64,000 nucleotides of DNA from Chitinophagaceae bacterium (lineage in GTDB: Bacteria > Bacteroidota > Bacteroidia > Chitinophagales > Chitinophagaceae), in NCBI GenBank assembly GCA_024707305.1, contig JANPZZ010000024.1, forward strand, positions 93,548 through 157,547, in the 5' to 3' direction. Position 1 is the first letter of the stretch; the number at the start of each line of letters is the position of its first letter. Under the pieces are notes generated by a model. It saw nothing but the letters and a program-made list of their open reading frames with translations. It was not told the DNA's origin and did no database searches. Below, piece after piece: positions 10,971 through 21,949 of the stretch. The position numbers and the translations under genes are program-made.

Positions 10971-11351
10971 ATGAAAAAAAGAGACAAAATCATCTACTGG
11001 ATCGCCACCATCTGGCTTGCCTTCGGCATGTCGGTAAGTGGCGTGGCGCAAATCATACAAACAAAAGATGAAGTAGAACTTTTCAACACCCTCCACTATC
11101 CCGCCTATTTCATGATAATCTTAGGTGTATGGAAAATGCTTGGCGTAATTGCTGTACTCGTTCCCAGGTTTCCTATTGTAAAAGAATGGGCTTATGCCGG
11201 GTTCTTTATTGCCATGTCGGGTGCAGCCATTTCACACCTGGTTGTTGGAACCGCCCCCATCGATCTCTTTGGCCCGTTGCTGACCTTGGTTCTTATTTGT
11301 ATTTCATGGTATTTCCGCCCCGCAGATCGAAGACCCGCTACCAAACAATAA
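10971..11351 (+). CDS. DoxX-like membrane protein
   Basis: A 126-residue protein with four hydrophobic helices (for example YWIATIWLAFGMSVSG, AYFMIILGVWKMLGVIAVL and the final LLTLVLICISWYF), matching the DoxX-like family. It follows the SRPBCC gene by 10 bp and belongs to the same small operon. DoxX-like proteins are inner-membrane and poorly characterised; links to redox stress are known for some relatives. No function beyond the family is claimed. Confidence 0.85.
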   Translation: MKKRDKIIYWIATIWLAFGMSVSGVAQIIQTKDEVELFNTLHYPAYFMIILGVWKMLGVIAVLVPRFPIVKEWAYAGFFIAMSGAAISHLVVGTAPIDLFGPLLTLVLICISWYFRPADRRPATKQ

Positions 11352-11386
11352 TTTCACTTCTTTTAACCATATCTAAACTTTATAAA

Positions 11387-11950
11387 GTGGCAAAAGCAAA
11401 AAAATTATCCGCGAGCGAACGTGACGGAATTTTGAATACGTTGAAAACCCGTTTTACTAAAAACATGCCGCGCCATAAAGGCATAAATTGGTCAGATGTG
11501 GAGGCTAAACTGGCGACCAATCCGGACAAATTATGGTCGATAAACGAAATGGACATCACTGGAGGCGAACCCGATGTTGTTGGGTTCGACAGGAAGACCG
11601 GTGAATTTATCTTTTTTGATTGTGCCGAAGAAAGTCCGAAAGGTCGCCGTAGTGTTTGCTTCGACCGCGAGGGGTGGGAATCGCGCAAAGAACATCGCCC
11701 TGAAAATACAGCAATGGATATGGCTGCCGAAATGGGCATCACACTTCTCAATGAAGAAGAATACCGCTATTTGCAAACCCTGGGTGAATTCGATTTAAAA
11801 ACATCCAGCTGGATCATCACACCTCCCGCCATCCGCAAACTCGGCGGCGCACTATTCGGCGACCGGCGTTATGATCACGTCTTTATATATCACAATGGCG
11901 CGCAATCCTATTATGCAGCCAGGGCGTTTCGTGGGGTGGTGAGAGTGTGA
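11387..11950 (+). CDS. DUF4256 domain protein
   Basis: A cytoplasmic protein of about 187 residues. I place the start at the GTG at 11387 (MAKAKKLSASERDGILNTL) because the frame upstream overlaps the DoxX gene out of register and has no family resemblance. Recognisable blocks are WSINEMDITGGEPDVVGFD, FDCAEESPKGRRSVCFDREG and YHNGAQSYYAARAFRGVVRV, typical of DUF4256 proteins. These are conserved over long stretches in unrelated bacteria but have no known function. It is the last gene of the ArsR cluster, 35 bp after DoxX, and intergenic repeats start right after its stop codon. Confidence 0.8.
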   Translation: MAKAKKLSASERDGILNTLKTRFTKNMPRHKGINWSDVEAKLATNPDKLWSINEMDITGGEPDVVGFDRKTGEFIFFDCAEESPKGRRSVCFDREGWESRKEHRPENTAMDMAAEMGITLLNEEEYRYLQTLGEFDLKTSSWIITPPAIRKLGGALFGDRRYDHVFIYHNGAQSYYAARAFRGVVRV

Positions 11951-12105
11951 GTGGGCGTGAGACGTGAGACGTGAGATCGGGAAACGGCAAACGTGAAAGG
12001 AAATTTGGGAAATAAGCTAATAATCTGTGTAATCTGTGTTCAAATCAGCGTCAATCTGTGGGAAACTTTTCGCTGAGAAACGTTTCCAAAGATTCAGGAA
12101 ATGAG
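11951..12105. repeat. Composite intergenic repeat: GTGAGACGTGAGA, CAAACGTGAA, AATCTGTGT leader and one 43-bp unit
   Basis: Begins directly at the DUF4256 stop. In order: GTGAGACGTGAGACGTGAGA, the unit GGGAAACGGCAAACGTGAAA, the AATCTGTGT leader (about 12020-12060) and a single diverged 43-bp unit (12060-12098) of the kind found seven times at 9777-10077. The rest of the 458-bp gap up to 12408 has no gene; it holds the palindromes listed at 12165-12200. Confidence 0.8.
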
Positions 12106-12164
12106 AATTATGTTGCGGAATCTACCAAAACAATCCGTGAGCGGTTTTTGATTCCTCTCGAAAT

Positions 12165-12200
12165 TTGACATAAATCAACTATTGTTGATTACGACATCAA
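12165..12200. promoter_or_regulatory. FNR/CRP-like palindromes upstream of the T9SS adhesin gene
   Basis: TTGACATAAATCAA at 12165-12178 fits the CRP/FNR-family pattern TTGA[CT]-N4-[AG]TCAA. A second, wider palindrome TTGAT-N6-ATCAA lies at 12185-12200, its centre 21 bp (two helical turns) away. Boxes of the first kind occur in front of the other two T9SS-protein genes of this window. Regulator identity is inference; no CRP/FNR gene is in the window. Confidence 0.5.
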
Positions 12201-12408
12201 AGGTCCAGGGATTGTTCTTTCTACTATCCGTTTTTCCTCATGGTAAACCATTATATTTCAAAAAAGGACGCTGATTTACTTTGTTTTATAAAATTGCTGA
12301 TCTATTTTGTCCCCCAATCCCGAAATCTATCAAAGGTTGTTGTTTGCAACAACAGGTTGAAAAATCCGCGGATTAAATAAACTTAACGAACCAAAATCTA
12401 ATTAATCC

Positions 12409-15354
12409 ATGTTCCGTAAAACCAGGCAGGGGTGGCTATGCATTTTGTTGCTGTCACTCTTCACCACCCGCTCTACCACCACACACGCTCAGGCATTTTC
12501 CGAATCGTTTGAAGATATTACAACCCTTCCCGGCAAGGGTTGGTTTTTGGTTAACAATAGTAGTCCACTTGGATCTACTGCCTGGTTCCAGGGAACAAAT
12601 TTATCAGCCAACGGTCCTTTCGATTCCTATAATGGTGCTGCTAACGCATATATCGGTGCGAATTTCAACAATACAACAGGGTCTACCGGTATCATCAACA
12701 GTTGGCTTGTTACCCCCAACCGTGTATTCCGGAATGGAGATGTGTTAAGTTTTTATACGCGTAAACCAGCAATGCCATCGGGCGGTACGGACTATCCTGA
12801 CCGTTTGGAAGTGCGTTTGAGTACCAACGGAGCCAGCACAAATGTTGGAACTCCCGGCAATAACGTTGGCGATTTTACAACTTTGTTAATGTCAGTAAAT
12901 CCGACATTGATTGGAGGTGGATATCCATTTATTTGGACCAAGTACACGGTCACTATCAGTGGTTTACCTGCGCCCACATCGGGGCGAATAGCGTTCCGCT
13001 ATTTTGTAACAGCCGCCGGACCTTCGGGCTTCAACAGCGACTATATTGGAATTGACCAGGTTGATTATACTCCCTATGTATGTCCTGCATTTACGATCGC
13101 GCCCTCTTTACTTCCAGGCGGGGTTGCAGGTTTAGCTTATAGTCAAACGCTTTCGCAGACAGGCAGTCTGGGAGCGCCCAATTTCGCGATCACTGCTGGA
13201 GCATTGCCTCCGGGCCTCACCCTTACTTCTGCAGGCATCATTTCCGGAACACCAACAGCTACAGGAACATTTAATTTCACTGTTACGGTATCCGACGCAA
13301 GTGGCTGTTCTGGCACACGTTCGTATTCAATAACCACCATATGTTCACCAATTAACCCGATTGTAATTAACACACCCGAAACGATTTGTTCAAATGGCGG
13401 ACCCCTCGTATTAAGTGCTTCACCAGCAGGTGGTATTTTCACTGGAGTGGGTGTGGTAGGCAGCACGTTCAATCCGACTGTGGGTACACAAACTATCACC
13501 TATAGCTATGCGGATCCTTATGGTTGTCATTACGAAAAGTCGAGTGTATATGAGGTCTCAGAAAATATCGGAACTGCATCTGCGCTTCCATCCACGCAAA
13601 CTGTTTGCGGTGGTTTGATACAAAATATTGTGCCTTCATCATCCATCAGCGGCACATCATTTAAATGGACACGTGACAATACCGATCTGGTAACCGGAAT
13701 CGCTGCAAGCGGTACAGGAACAATCTCCGGATCACTGACGAACACAACAACTGCGCCTGTTCTGGTAACATTTACCATTACCCAGGTAATAGGTGATTGT
13801 GATGGTCCTTCCACTACTGCGACTGTTTTAGTGGGTGCAACTCCTTCACTGCAGGTGCCCGCAACTACTATTGAATTGTCAAATTCTGGCAGCGCTTGTA
13901 CAGCAATTGCAAACTATGCAGCCGCTGTTGTAACGTCAGGCGCACCAACACCAACGCTTGCTTATTCATTCAGCGGTGCAACTACAGCTTCGGGTACAGG
14001 CACAGGCAGCGGATCTGCGTTTAATGTAGGAACGACCACTGTAACCATTACAGCAACCAACAGTTGTGGTACAAATTCAAAATCATTTGATGTTGTTGTA
14101 AGTGATGTCGTACCTCCGGTAATCACTGAAGTACCAGATCCGATTACAGTTACTTCGGAAAGCGCAGTACCTGCGCCAGATGTAACATTGCTGACAGCCA
14201 CCGACCATTGTGGAGCTGTTACTATTACGCACGTAAGTGATGTAGTAAGTGACCAGACTTGTGATGATCGATATATTATCACACGTACCTATAAAGCAAC
14301 GGATGCTGCAGGTCTTTTCGTAACTGCAACACAGACTATTACGGTAAATGATGATGTGGCTCCTGTTATTAGCTGCCCTGCAAACATCACCGTAACCACG
14401 CCTGTTGGTTCCTGTACTGCGGACGTAACTTTCGAAGTTACTGCTACCGACAACAGCGGTCGCCCTGTAACGATTACAACTTCTATTGAATCAGGATCCG
14501 CGTTCGCACTGGGTACAACAACCGTTACGGCAACTGCAGTAGATGCTTGTGGTAACGAATCGAGCTGCACATTTACTGTTACAGTTTTGGATGGTCAGTT
14601 GCCAGTAGTATCGTCGCTCACAACTGCTGCAGTTTGTGCGGATCAAACAGCTACAATGAGTGTAACTGCAAGCAATGTAGTTAGCTATCAGTGGCAGGTA
14701 CTGGTTGGCAACAGCTGGGTGAATCTTACTGGTGCAACGGGTGCTACCCCTCGAACTGGATGGTTTAGTTGCTGAAGACAACGGAACACAATTGCGTGTA
14801 CGTTTGCAAGGTCCTTGCAGCACAGTATTCTCTGACGCGATTACGCTGACTGTATATGAATTGCCAGCGCCGGTAATTACGACTGCCGACAATATTTGTC
14901 TCGATCAGCGTGGCGTACAGCTTGCTGCTGCACCTGCTGGTGGTACATTTGAAGGCCGCGGTGTAACAGGAACAACCTGGAACCTTGAAGCGCTTCCTGT
15001 AGGTCAGCACAGAATTGACTATACCTATACAGATAACAACGGATGTACTTCTAAAACATCGAAGCTGATTAATGTAGATGTTTGTGCAACTGAGAAAGTG
15101 GTAATGTCGCTTGAAACATATCCCAACCCAACATCGGGTAAGGTAACGTTGAAGGCGTTTGTAACAGAAGGCACCAACTGGAGTGTGAATGTGACAAACT
15201 TCAACGGAACGCTGGTTTCAACTAAACGAGTGCCGCTCCGCGAAGGATGGAATACCTTCCAGGTAGACCTCACTGGTCAGCCGGGTGGAGTTTACATCAT
15301 CTCGCTGGTTCAGGATGGCAAGCGAAGAACCGAAGTAAAGTTCTCAAGTTCTAA
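12409..15354 (+). CDS. Large T9SS-exported adhesin-like protein with Ig/HYR domains, two frame breaks
   Basis: Signal peptide (residues 1-28, ending THAQA), then a choice-of-anchor-J/cleaved-adhesin-like domain (SFEDITTLPGKGWFLVNN), a He_PIG-type Ig domain near residues 225-315 (LPPGLTLTSAGIISGTPTA), further Ig-like repeats and an HYR domain near residue 647 (APVISCPANITV). It ends in a T9SS type A sorting domain (YPNPTSGKVTLKAF ... GVYIISLVQDGKRRTEVK). The frame breaks in the C4 run at 14747-14750. As written, the last frame reads through a terminator hairpin to 15421; one extra A near 15336-15339 would end it at TAA 15352-15354 as EVKVLKF, a normal sorting-domain end, giving about 981 residues. 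The end is therefore my inference. Role: probably surface adhesion. Confidence 0.85.
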
Positions 15355-15363
15355 CTACCTGAT

Positions 15364-15397
15364 AAAAAAATCCCCCCGATATCGGGGGGATTTTTTT
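15364..15397. terminator. Strong rho-independent terminator
   Basis: A GC-rich perfect hairpin, ATCCCCCCGAT / ATCGGGGGGAT, flanked by A7 on the left and T7 on the right. It can therefore work in both directions, serving the T9SS adhesin gene (+) and the ROK gene (-). Confidence 0.9.
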
Positions 15398-15506
15398 ATG
15401 TGCTGCGATAGACTGGCTTAAGAAGTATATAGTATATAATGGAAAGAAAGCACCCCACTGGGGCGTAATAGATTTTTTCCAAAGTGCTCCTCACTTCGCA
15501 AAAAAA

Positions 15507-16736
15507 CTATTTCAACAACTTATTTCTCACAAGCAGGCAGGCGCCGATGATACCTGCGACTTCGCCAAGGCTGGAGATCTTTAACTCCGTATCATTATTC
15601 ACCATACTGAGCGAGTACTTTCTGTATGGCGCTTTTTACTGGATAATAAACATAATCTTTTGTGCGGGCAATACTGCCGCCAAGAATGATCAACTCAGGA
15701 TTATAGAGATTGATCAACACAGCAATTCCTTTCCCCAGTTTTTCACCCACTTCTTCTATCAATTCAATGGCAAGTGTATCGTCGTTGGCTGCAGCATCCA
15801 GAATATCTTCCAATGTAATTGATCGCGGCGATTCGTATTTATGCGCAAGCGATGAATTGGCGCCCGCTTCTATTCGAAGAATAAATTGTTCTAACAATGC
15901 TTTGCCTGAAGCTTCTGTTTCCAAACATCCTTTTTTACCACAGTGGCAAATCAATTCGTTTTGGAAAAAAGGAATATGCCCAAACTCTCCGGCAAAACCT
16001 GATTTTCCGTAATACAATTCGCCATTCAACATCACACCGAGACCAATACCATAGTCGAAGTTGATAAACAAAGCGTTTTTCTCATTGGTAACAACACCAC
16101 TACAAAACTCACCATAAGCCATCGCGCGCGAGTCGTTTTCTAAAAACGTTGGAATGCCCAGGCGTTTTTCAATTACACTTCCGAGCGGTTCTTCATTAAA
16201 ATTGAAAAAGCTATAGCTATATCCGCTCCTGAAGTTGATGCGGCCCGATAGATTCACACAAATGCCCATGATCTTCTGGGCATTCTTCTTTTGTTCTTTT
16301 ATAAATGAACTGATGATGTTGCAAAGTGCATCCAGTGACTCCTGGTTATTCTGCAAACGATAGGGGATTGCTAATGAAGTTTTGCGAAGATTGTTCTTGA
16401 AATCAGCCAAACCGATGTTTACACAATTTGTTTTCACTTCAACACCCACAAAAAATGCTGACTCCGGAACGAGTCCATATAAGTTTGGCCGGCGGCCCAG
16501 TACGGCGGTTACTTTTCCATAATCCTTTACCAACCCGGTTTCCATCAACTCTCCAATGACCTCGTTCATTTTCGGAACGGATATATTAAAAAGTTTACTT
16601 AAGTCAGGAATAGTAGCATCCGACTCGTACGCAAGGTGCGAGAGTATCTGCTTTTTTTCAGCTGAAGGTTCTTATATGCCACCCCATCAATCTCGTGGTT
16701 GGCCAGTAAAGCGAAAAAATCCCGGGGCGTGTTCAT
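15507..16736 (-). CDS. ROK-family transcriptional regulator, two frame breaks
   Basis: Reconstructed as about 409 residues: an N-terminal winged helix (KQILSHLAYESDATIPDLSK, then FNISVPKMNEVIGEL) followed by a ROK sugar-kinase-like domain with the zinc-site motif CHCGKKGCLE and the GFAGEFGH motif, so a NagC/Mlc-like repressor. The true start is ATG 16736 (MNTPRDFFALLANHEIDG). The frame breaks in the T7 run at 16652-16658 and the T3 at 15619-15621; after the second, the C-terminus reads NNDTELKISSLGEVAGIIGA and stops at 15507. Divergent from the PUL operon, so the likely local regulator, with a sugar derivative as inducer (inference). Confidence 0.9.
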
Positions 16737-16752
16737 TGGACAAAGTTGGTCG

Positions 16753-16829
16753 CAAATATACTTTTCAAACAATTATATTATTAAAAGAAAGGTATATTAT
16801 ATATAAAATTTCTCCAAACAATTATATTA
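16753..16829. promoter_or_regulatory. ROK gene promoter and direct repeats
   Basis: On the reverse strand TATATTTG (16760-16753) fits the Bacteroidota -7 box TAnnTTTG, 17 bp before the ROK start. The 14-mer AAACAATTATATTA occurs twice, at 16767-16780 and 16816-16829, 49 bp apart, the first copy abutting that promoter. Such exact long direct repeats in a divergent regulator/PUL gap suggest operators for autoregulation. The sequence is AT-rich, so chance repeats cannot be excluded. Confidence 0.5.
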
Positions 16830-16838
16830 ATAAAAATA

Positions 16839-16914
16839 TTTAGTAAATATTGTTTATTTAGTAATAATGTTTATTTTCGAGTGCGATCGCTACCCTGCCG
16901 GAGGCTCCGGCGGG
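16839..16914 (+). promoter_or_regulatory. SusC promoter region: 18-bp direct repeat, -7-like box and leader hairpin
   Basis: Two similar 18-bp units beginning TTTAGTAA and ending TGTTTAT lie head to tail at 16839-16857 and 16857-16874. They are followed by TATTTTCG (16872-16879), one base from the TAnnTTTG consensus. A hairpin TGCCGGAG-G-CTCCGGCG (16894-16914) would lie in the messenger leader, 24 bp before the SusC start codon at 16939. Roles as operator, promoter and leader structure are inference. Confidence 0.45.
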
Positions 16915-16938
16915 CTCATTATTTCAAAAGAAACCAAT

Positions 16939-19900
16939 ATGCGAAGGTATTGCCAATCACTGCTTAATTTGAGTGTAGTCAGCCTGCTGCTGCTGATTGC
17001 CAGCGTGGCCACCGCCCAACAGATGCCTGTTTCGGGAACGGTGCTTAACGAAGTCGGGGAGCCACTACCCGGTGCTACAGTAACCAGTTTGCGGACTGGA
17101 ACCTCCAAAATCGCCGACCTGCAAGGCGTATTTTCATTTACTTCACTAGATGTTACGGATTCTCTCCGCGTTAGCCGCGTAGGTTACCAGACACAACTGG
17201 TTGTAGTGGGTGTACAGGGAAACCTTGTAATTCAGCTGCAACTGGCCGGGTACAACCTGAATGAGGTTGTTGTTGTTGGATATGGTACGCGTAAAAAAGC
17301 GCAGCTCACCGGAGCCGTTAGCCAGATCAACAGCAAAGAAATTCAAACTACAACCCACGTCAGTCTTGCACAAAGCCTGCAGGGTAAAGTTCCAGGTTTG
17401 CAAATTCGCCAAAACACAGGTGAACCGGGAAACTTCGACAACTCAATTAACATCCGTGGTTTCGGAGCGCCACTTTATGTAATTGATGGTATTCCTCAAA
17501 ACGACAATGGGCAAAGCTTTCAGCGGATTGACCCCAATGACATTGAGTCGATTTCAATTATCAAGGACGCTTCGGCGGCCATTTATGGTTTGAGAGCGGC
17601 CAACGGTGTTTTAATCGTTACCACTAAAAAAGGGAAGAAAGGAAAAACATCTGTTTCATACAACGCAGTTGTAGGTATGCAAAAACCTACCGACATGCCG
17701 AAGATGGCCAATCGTGCCCAGTGGGCTATCCTGCGAAATGAAGCTGACATCAACGCAAGTGGAATTCCATTCTTCACAAGAGAGCAGCTGCAGGAACACA
17801 TGACCGCGCCCTCTACCGACTGGTATGGCCTCACGATGAAAGATGCTGCTACACAAACGCAACATAACTTATCTATCAGGGGTGGCAACGATGCGGCCTC
17901 CTATTTTGTAAGCCTCGGGTATGTTACGGAATCGGGTTTGTTGCGTTCAAACGACCTGAACTATAAGAAATATACCTTCCGTACGAACCTGGATATGCAA
18001 CTGCATAAAAACTGGAAAGGTGAAATAAGCCTCGCAGGCCGTTTCGACCGGAAGGATATGCCCAGTGCAGGTTTCTACAATATCTTTAACGGAACACGTA
18101 CTGCCCTTCCTTATGCCGAGCCATATGCGAATGGAAACCCTGAGTACCTGGCACTGCAGCAATACATCAACCCTCTTTCATCTTCTCGCAGTGATGTTTC
18201 TGGTTATTCTGAAGACAAAGGAAAAGAGTTTATTAGTTATGCTACGCTCACCTTCGAAGCACCTTTCTTAAAAGGGCTTGTGTTGAAAGGAAGAGCTGCC
18301 TATAATAATAACAATAACCAGAACAAGACGCTCATCAAAGGATACCGACTCTACACCTACGATCCTGCATTGAGTGATCCTTATATCGCACACGTTCAGA
18401 ATTCGCCTTCAAAAATTTCGAACGGCCTGATGGATATCGAAGCAGTGACGTTGCAAACACATGCTTTGTACGATACACGCATTAAAGATCACACAATCGG
18501 GGCAACGATGGTATATGAACAAAGCACGTATTTTAGTCGCTATACATCAGCCGCACGTGAATATGATTTTTATACAAACGATCAGATCGACCAGGCAGGT
18601 TTAAATAACCAGGTTACAAATGGTATTGAAGAGAACCGTGCCAGTCAGTCGTTGATTGGTCGCTTAGCATATAACTACAGAAATAAATACTTCCTCGAAT
18701 ACGCGTTCCGTTACGACGGATCTTATCGCTACCATCCGGATCGTCGCTGGGGTTTCTTCCCGGTAATACAGGGTGCATGGCGCGTATCTGAAGAGAAGTT
18801 TATGAGAAATCTCGGTCCGCTTTCCAATATGAAACTTCGTGCTTCCTATGGAGAAGTGGGGCAGGATGCCGGCGCACCATTCCAGTACGTTCAGGGTTTC
18901 AGCACCAGCGGTGGTGGTGGTTATGAATTTGTGGATGGTACCTGGTTAGTGGGCGCTTCATCACCTGCAATTGTGAACGAAAAACTTACCTGGTTTACTT
19001 CAACAATCCTCAACCTCGGTATCGACCTCGGATTTTTCAACAACAAACTGAACCTGGAATTCGACGTTTACCAACGCGATCGTTCTGGTTTGCTTGCACG
19101 CCGCCTGGTAAGTCTTTCCCAATACGTTTGGTGGTACGCTTCCTGACGAAAACCTCAACAGCGATCGTGTAAGAGGTCTTGATTTTGGTATCAACTACAA
19201 CAACCGCTCAGGTGATTTCACTTATGGTGTAAGTGCCAACTTCAACTTTGCGCGCACAATGAACAAGTATATCGAGCGCGGTCCTTTTGTAAACAATACG
19301 GATAAATGGAGAAGTGGTAATGGATGGCGCTGGAGCGATGTGGTGTGGGGTTATGTACTGGATGGACAATTTCAGTCGTACGAAGAAATCGCTAACGCAC
19401 CCATTCAGGGTGGAAACTTTGGCAACAGCCAGCTTTTTCCCGGCGACTTCAAATACAAAGATGTGAATGGTGATGGGGTGATTGACGGCAACGACATGCA
19501 GCCGATTTTTTACAACGGTACACCAAAAATGCATTATGGCTTAACGCTGAATGCAGGATACAAAGGTTTTGATTTCAACATGCTTTGGCAGGGTGCTGCA
19601 AATTACACCATTCGCTTCCGCGAAGTGTATGCAGAAGTTTTCGCATTCGGTTTGAATACACCTGCTTACTTCTTCGATCGTTGGCACCAGGAAGACCCTT
19701 ATGATCCAAACAGCGCATGGGTTCCTGGCAAATGGCCCGCAACACGTTTTGTTACAAATGCCGGTACCAACTATCTCGAGAGCGAAGTGTGGAGAAAAGA
19801 TGCATCCTACCTCCGCTTAAAGAGTATTCAACTCGGATATACACTTCCCCACAGGCTGGTACAGAACATGAAAATTGAAAACGTACGTTTCTATTTCACT

Positions 19901-20035
19901 GCCCATAACCTGCTGACGATTGCTGATTCGTTTGTAAAACCATTTGATCCCGAAAAAATTGAAGGGGCTTACAACGCTGGTTTCTCATACCCGCTTACGA
20001 AAAGCTTTAACCTGGGAATTAACGTAAACTTCTAA
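16939..20035 (+). CDS. SusC/RagA-family TonB-linked outer-membrane receptor, one frame break
   Basis: Outer-membrane channel that imports oligosaccharides with its SusD lid. Start chosen at ATG 16939 (MRRYCQSLLNL), giving a clean signal peptide ending ATAQ. Next come a carboxypeptidase-regulatory-like domain (VLNEVGEPLPGATVTS), the TonB-box/plug (LNEVVVVGYGTRKKAQLTGAV), and the SusC signature (PNDIESISIIKDASAAIYG, then RAANGVLIVTTKKGK). The beta barrel follows and ends NLGINVNF with a terminal aromatic. The frame breaks at 19115-19120 (CTTTCCC); one base fewer gives SLPNTFGGTLPDENLNSDRV and a protein of about 1031 residues. First gene of a ten-gene operon; SusD follows by 11 bp. Confidence 0.96.
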
Positions 20036-20046
20036 AACGGCCAACA

Positions 20047-21939
20047 ATGAAATTGCAACAATATATATTAATGTCGGCACTGCTGATTTGCACGGCAACA
20101 TCGTGTAAGAAAGTGCTCGAACTAAGCCCACTGGATAAACTGGATGGCAATGCCATGTTTTCTGATCCGGAAGGTGTAAAGCTCTACATGGCAAACCTGT
20201 ACTACCAGATGCCCATTGAAGATTTCAACTTTATGCGCGGTGGTTTTAACGACTGGATTGGTGAAAATATGGTGACCGCACACTTCACCGATGAAGCAGC
20301 ACATTCGCAGTACCTCGACTTTCTGAATGTCGAAAACTTTCATTGGTGGGATAAAGGGTATAAGCTGATCCGTGATGTAAACATTTTTGCAGAAGCAATT
20401 CCGCAACTGAAAGTATCGGATGATGAAAAGAGAAGAATGACAGGTGAAGCTGCTTTCATTAAAGCATACTCTTACTATGCCCTCGCAAAACGTTATGGCG
20501 GTGTTCCTTTGATCGACAGCGTTCAGAAATATGAAGGGAATGTGGATGTGTTGAAAGTGCCCCGTGCAACGGAAAAAGAAACCTGGGATTTTGTACTCTA
20601 TCAATGTGATGTCGCTATCGACAACCTTCCTTCTACATGGGCTGGTGGTGAAAGAAGGGCTACACGCTGGGTAGCTGCAGCTTTGAAAACACGTGCAGCG
20701 CTGCATGCAGCATCGATCGCCAACTTTGGCGAGCGCTCAGTTGTTTCAGGTGATGCCGTTGCTAAAAAGCTGGTAGGTATCGAAAAAAGATATGCCATCG
20801 ATTATTACCGTGCGGTTATTGATGCTGGAAACCTGTTAATCGACAACGGTCCTTTCAGTCTTTACAAACCAAACCCATCAAGCCCGGAAGAAGCAGCGGA
20901 AAACTACCGGAAGATGTTTGAAGATCCGTCTGTTGCCCCGGAAGAAGTAATATTTGTAAAAGGATTTACAAAGGCTGATCTCGGTCACAACTACGACATT
21001 TATTACAACCCTGCTCAAACTGCAAATGGCTGGCCACACCCCGGTCGCCTGAATCCAACGCTTGAACTCATAGATCTTTATGAATCATACAGCAGCCCCG
21101 GTACCAGCAGTCCAATCAAAACTTCACCCCAGGCCGACGACGCAACTGATTACAGCGGTTTCAAACCTGGTAAAAACTATTATCGCTTCGACAGACCTGA
21201 AGATATTTTTGCAGATAAAGATGCACGTCTTTGGGGAACGGTGATACTTCCCGGTACAGACTGGAAAAATACCGAGATCGTAATTCAGGCCGGATTTATC
21301 AAGCCAGATGGCACACCTCAGATTTTAGAAGGGAACCCCTATACACATACAGACGGTAAAACCTATCACATTTTCGGTTCTTCTGATCGTACACAATACT
21401 CCGGTTTTGATTCGTACGGTGGAAACTATACACGTACTGGATTCGGGTTTAAAAAATTCCTTGACGAACGTACTCCCGTTGTTAATGGTTATTCAAAAGG
21501 CATTACGGATTATATCGACTTCAGGTATGCAGAAGTATTGTTAAACTACATGGAAGCAGTGGCGGAAAGTGGAATCACCGACAACAATGCAGTAGGTAAA
21601 GCCACAAATGCATTAAACGCACTGCGTCGTCGAGCGGGCCACACACAAAACATCAGCCTGTCGGCTGCAAACGTACAACGTGAACGCCGTGTAGAACTGG
21701 CTTTTGAAAACAAACGCTTCTGGGATCTGATGCGCAGAAGGGAGTATCACACACTTTTCCAGAATACGATTGTACATGCGTTGCTGCCGGTTGTTGACCT
21801 CCGTGTAACACCAGCTCAATACATTTTCATTCGCACAGTAGTTCCAAGAGGCTGGAATTACACATTTGATCCCCGTCAGTATTATCGCTACATCCCCGGA
21901 ATCGGATCAAACGGACTGGTTCAAAATCCTCAATACTAA
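20047..21939 (+). CDS. SusD/RagB-family nutrient-binding lipoprotein
   Basis: A 630-residue surface lipoprotein, signal peptide ending in lipobox ATSC with Cys20. The N-terminal SusD block (KVLELSPLDKLDGNAMFSDP), the TPR-like helices with GEAAFIKAYSYYALAKRYGG, and the C-terminal RRRAGHTQNISL ... ERRVELAFENKRFWDLMRRR are diagnostic. It binds glycan at the outer-membrane surface over the SusC barrel. Longer than the usual 500-550 residues, with an insertion near residues 350-470. Intact frame. Substrate not readable from sequence. Confidence 0.96.
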   Translation: MKLQQYILMSALLICTATSCKKVLELSPLDKLDGNAMFSDPEGVKLYMANLYYQMPIEDFNFMRGGFNDWIGENMVTAHFTDEAAHSQYLDFLNVENFHWWDKGYKLIRDVNIFAEAIPQLKVSDDEKRRMTGEAAFIKAYSYYALAKRYGGVPLIDSVQKYEGNVDVLKVPRATEKETWDFVLYQCDVAIDNLPSTWAGGERRATRWVAAALKTRAALHAASIANFGERSVVSGDAVAKKLVGIEKRYAIDYYRAVIDAGNLLIDNGPFSLYKPNPSSPEEAAENYRKMFEDPSVAPEEVIFVKGFTKADLGHNYDIYYNPAQTANGWPHPGRLNPTLELIDLYESYSSPGTSSPIKTSPQADDATDYSGFKPGKNYYRFDRPEDIFADKDARLWGTVILPGTDWKNTEIVIQAGFIKPDGTPQILEGNPYTHTDGKTYHIFGSSDRTQYSGFDSYGGNYTRTGFGFKKFLDERTPVVNGYSKGITDYIDFRYAEVLLNYMEAVAESGITDNNAVGKATNALNALRRRAGHTQNISLSAANVQRERRVELAFENKRFWDLMRRREYHTLFQNTIVHALLPVVDLRVTPAQYIFIRTVVPRGWNYTFDPRQYYRYIPGIGSNGLVQNPQY

Positions 21940-21949
21940 TTAAATCATC

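Noticed and set aside
13143..14892. Reverse-strand frames within the T9SS adhesin gene
   Set aside because: The Thr/Val-rich repeats of the adhesin leave few stops on the other strand; translations are Val/Thr/Pro low complexity.
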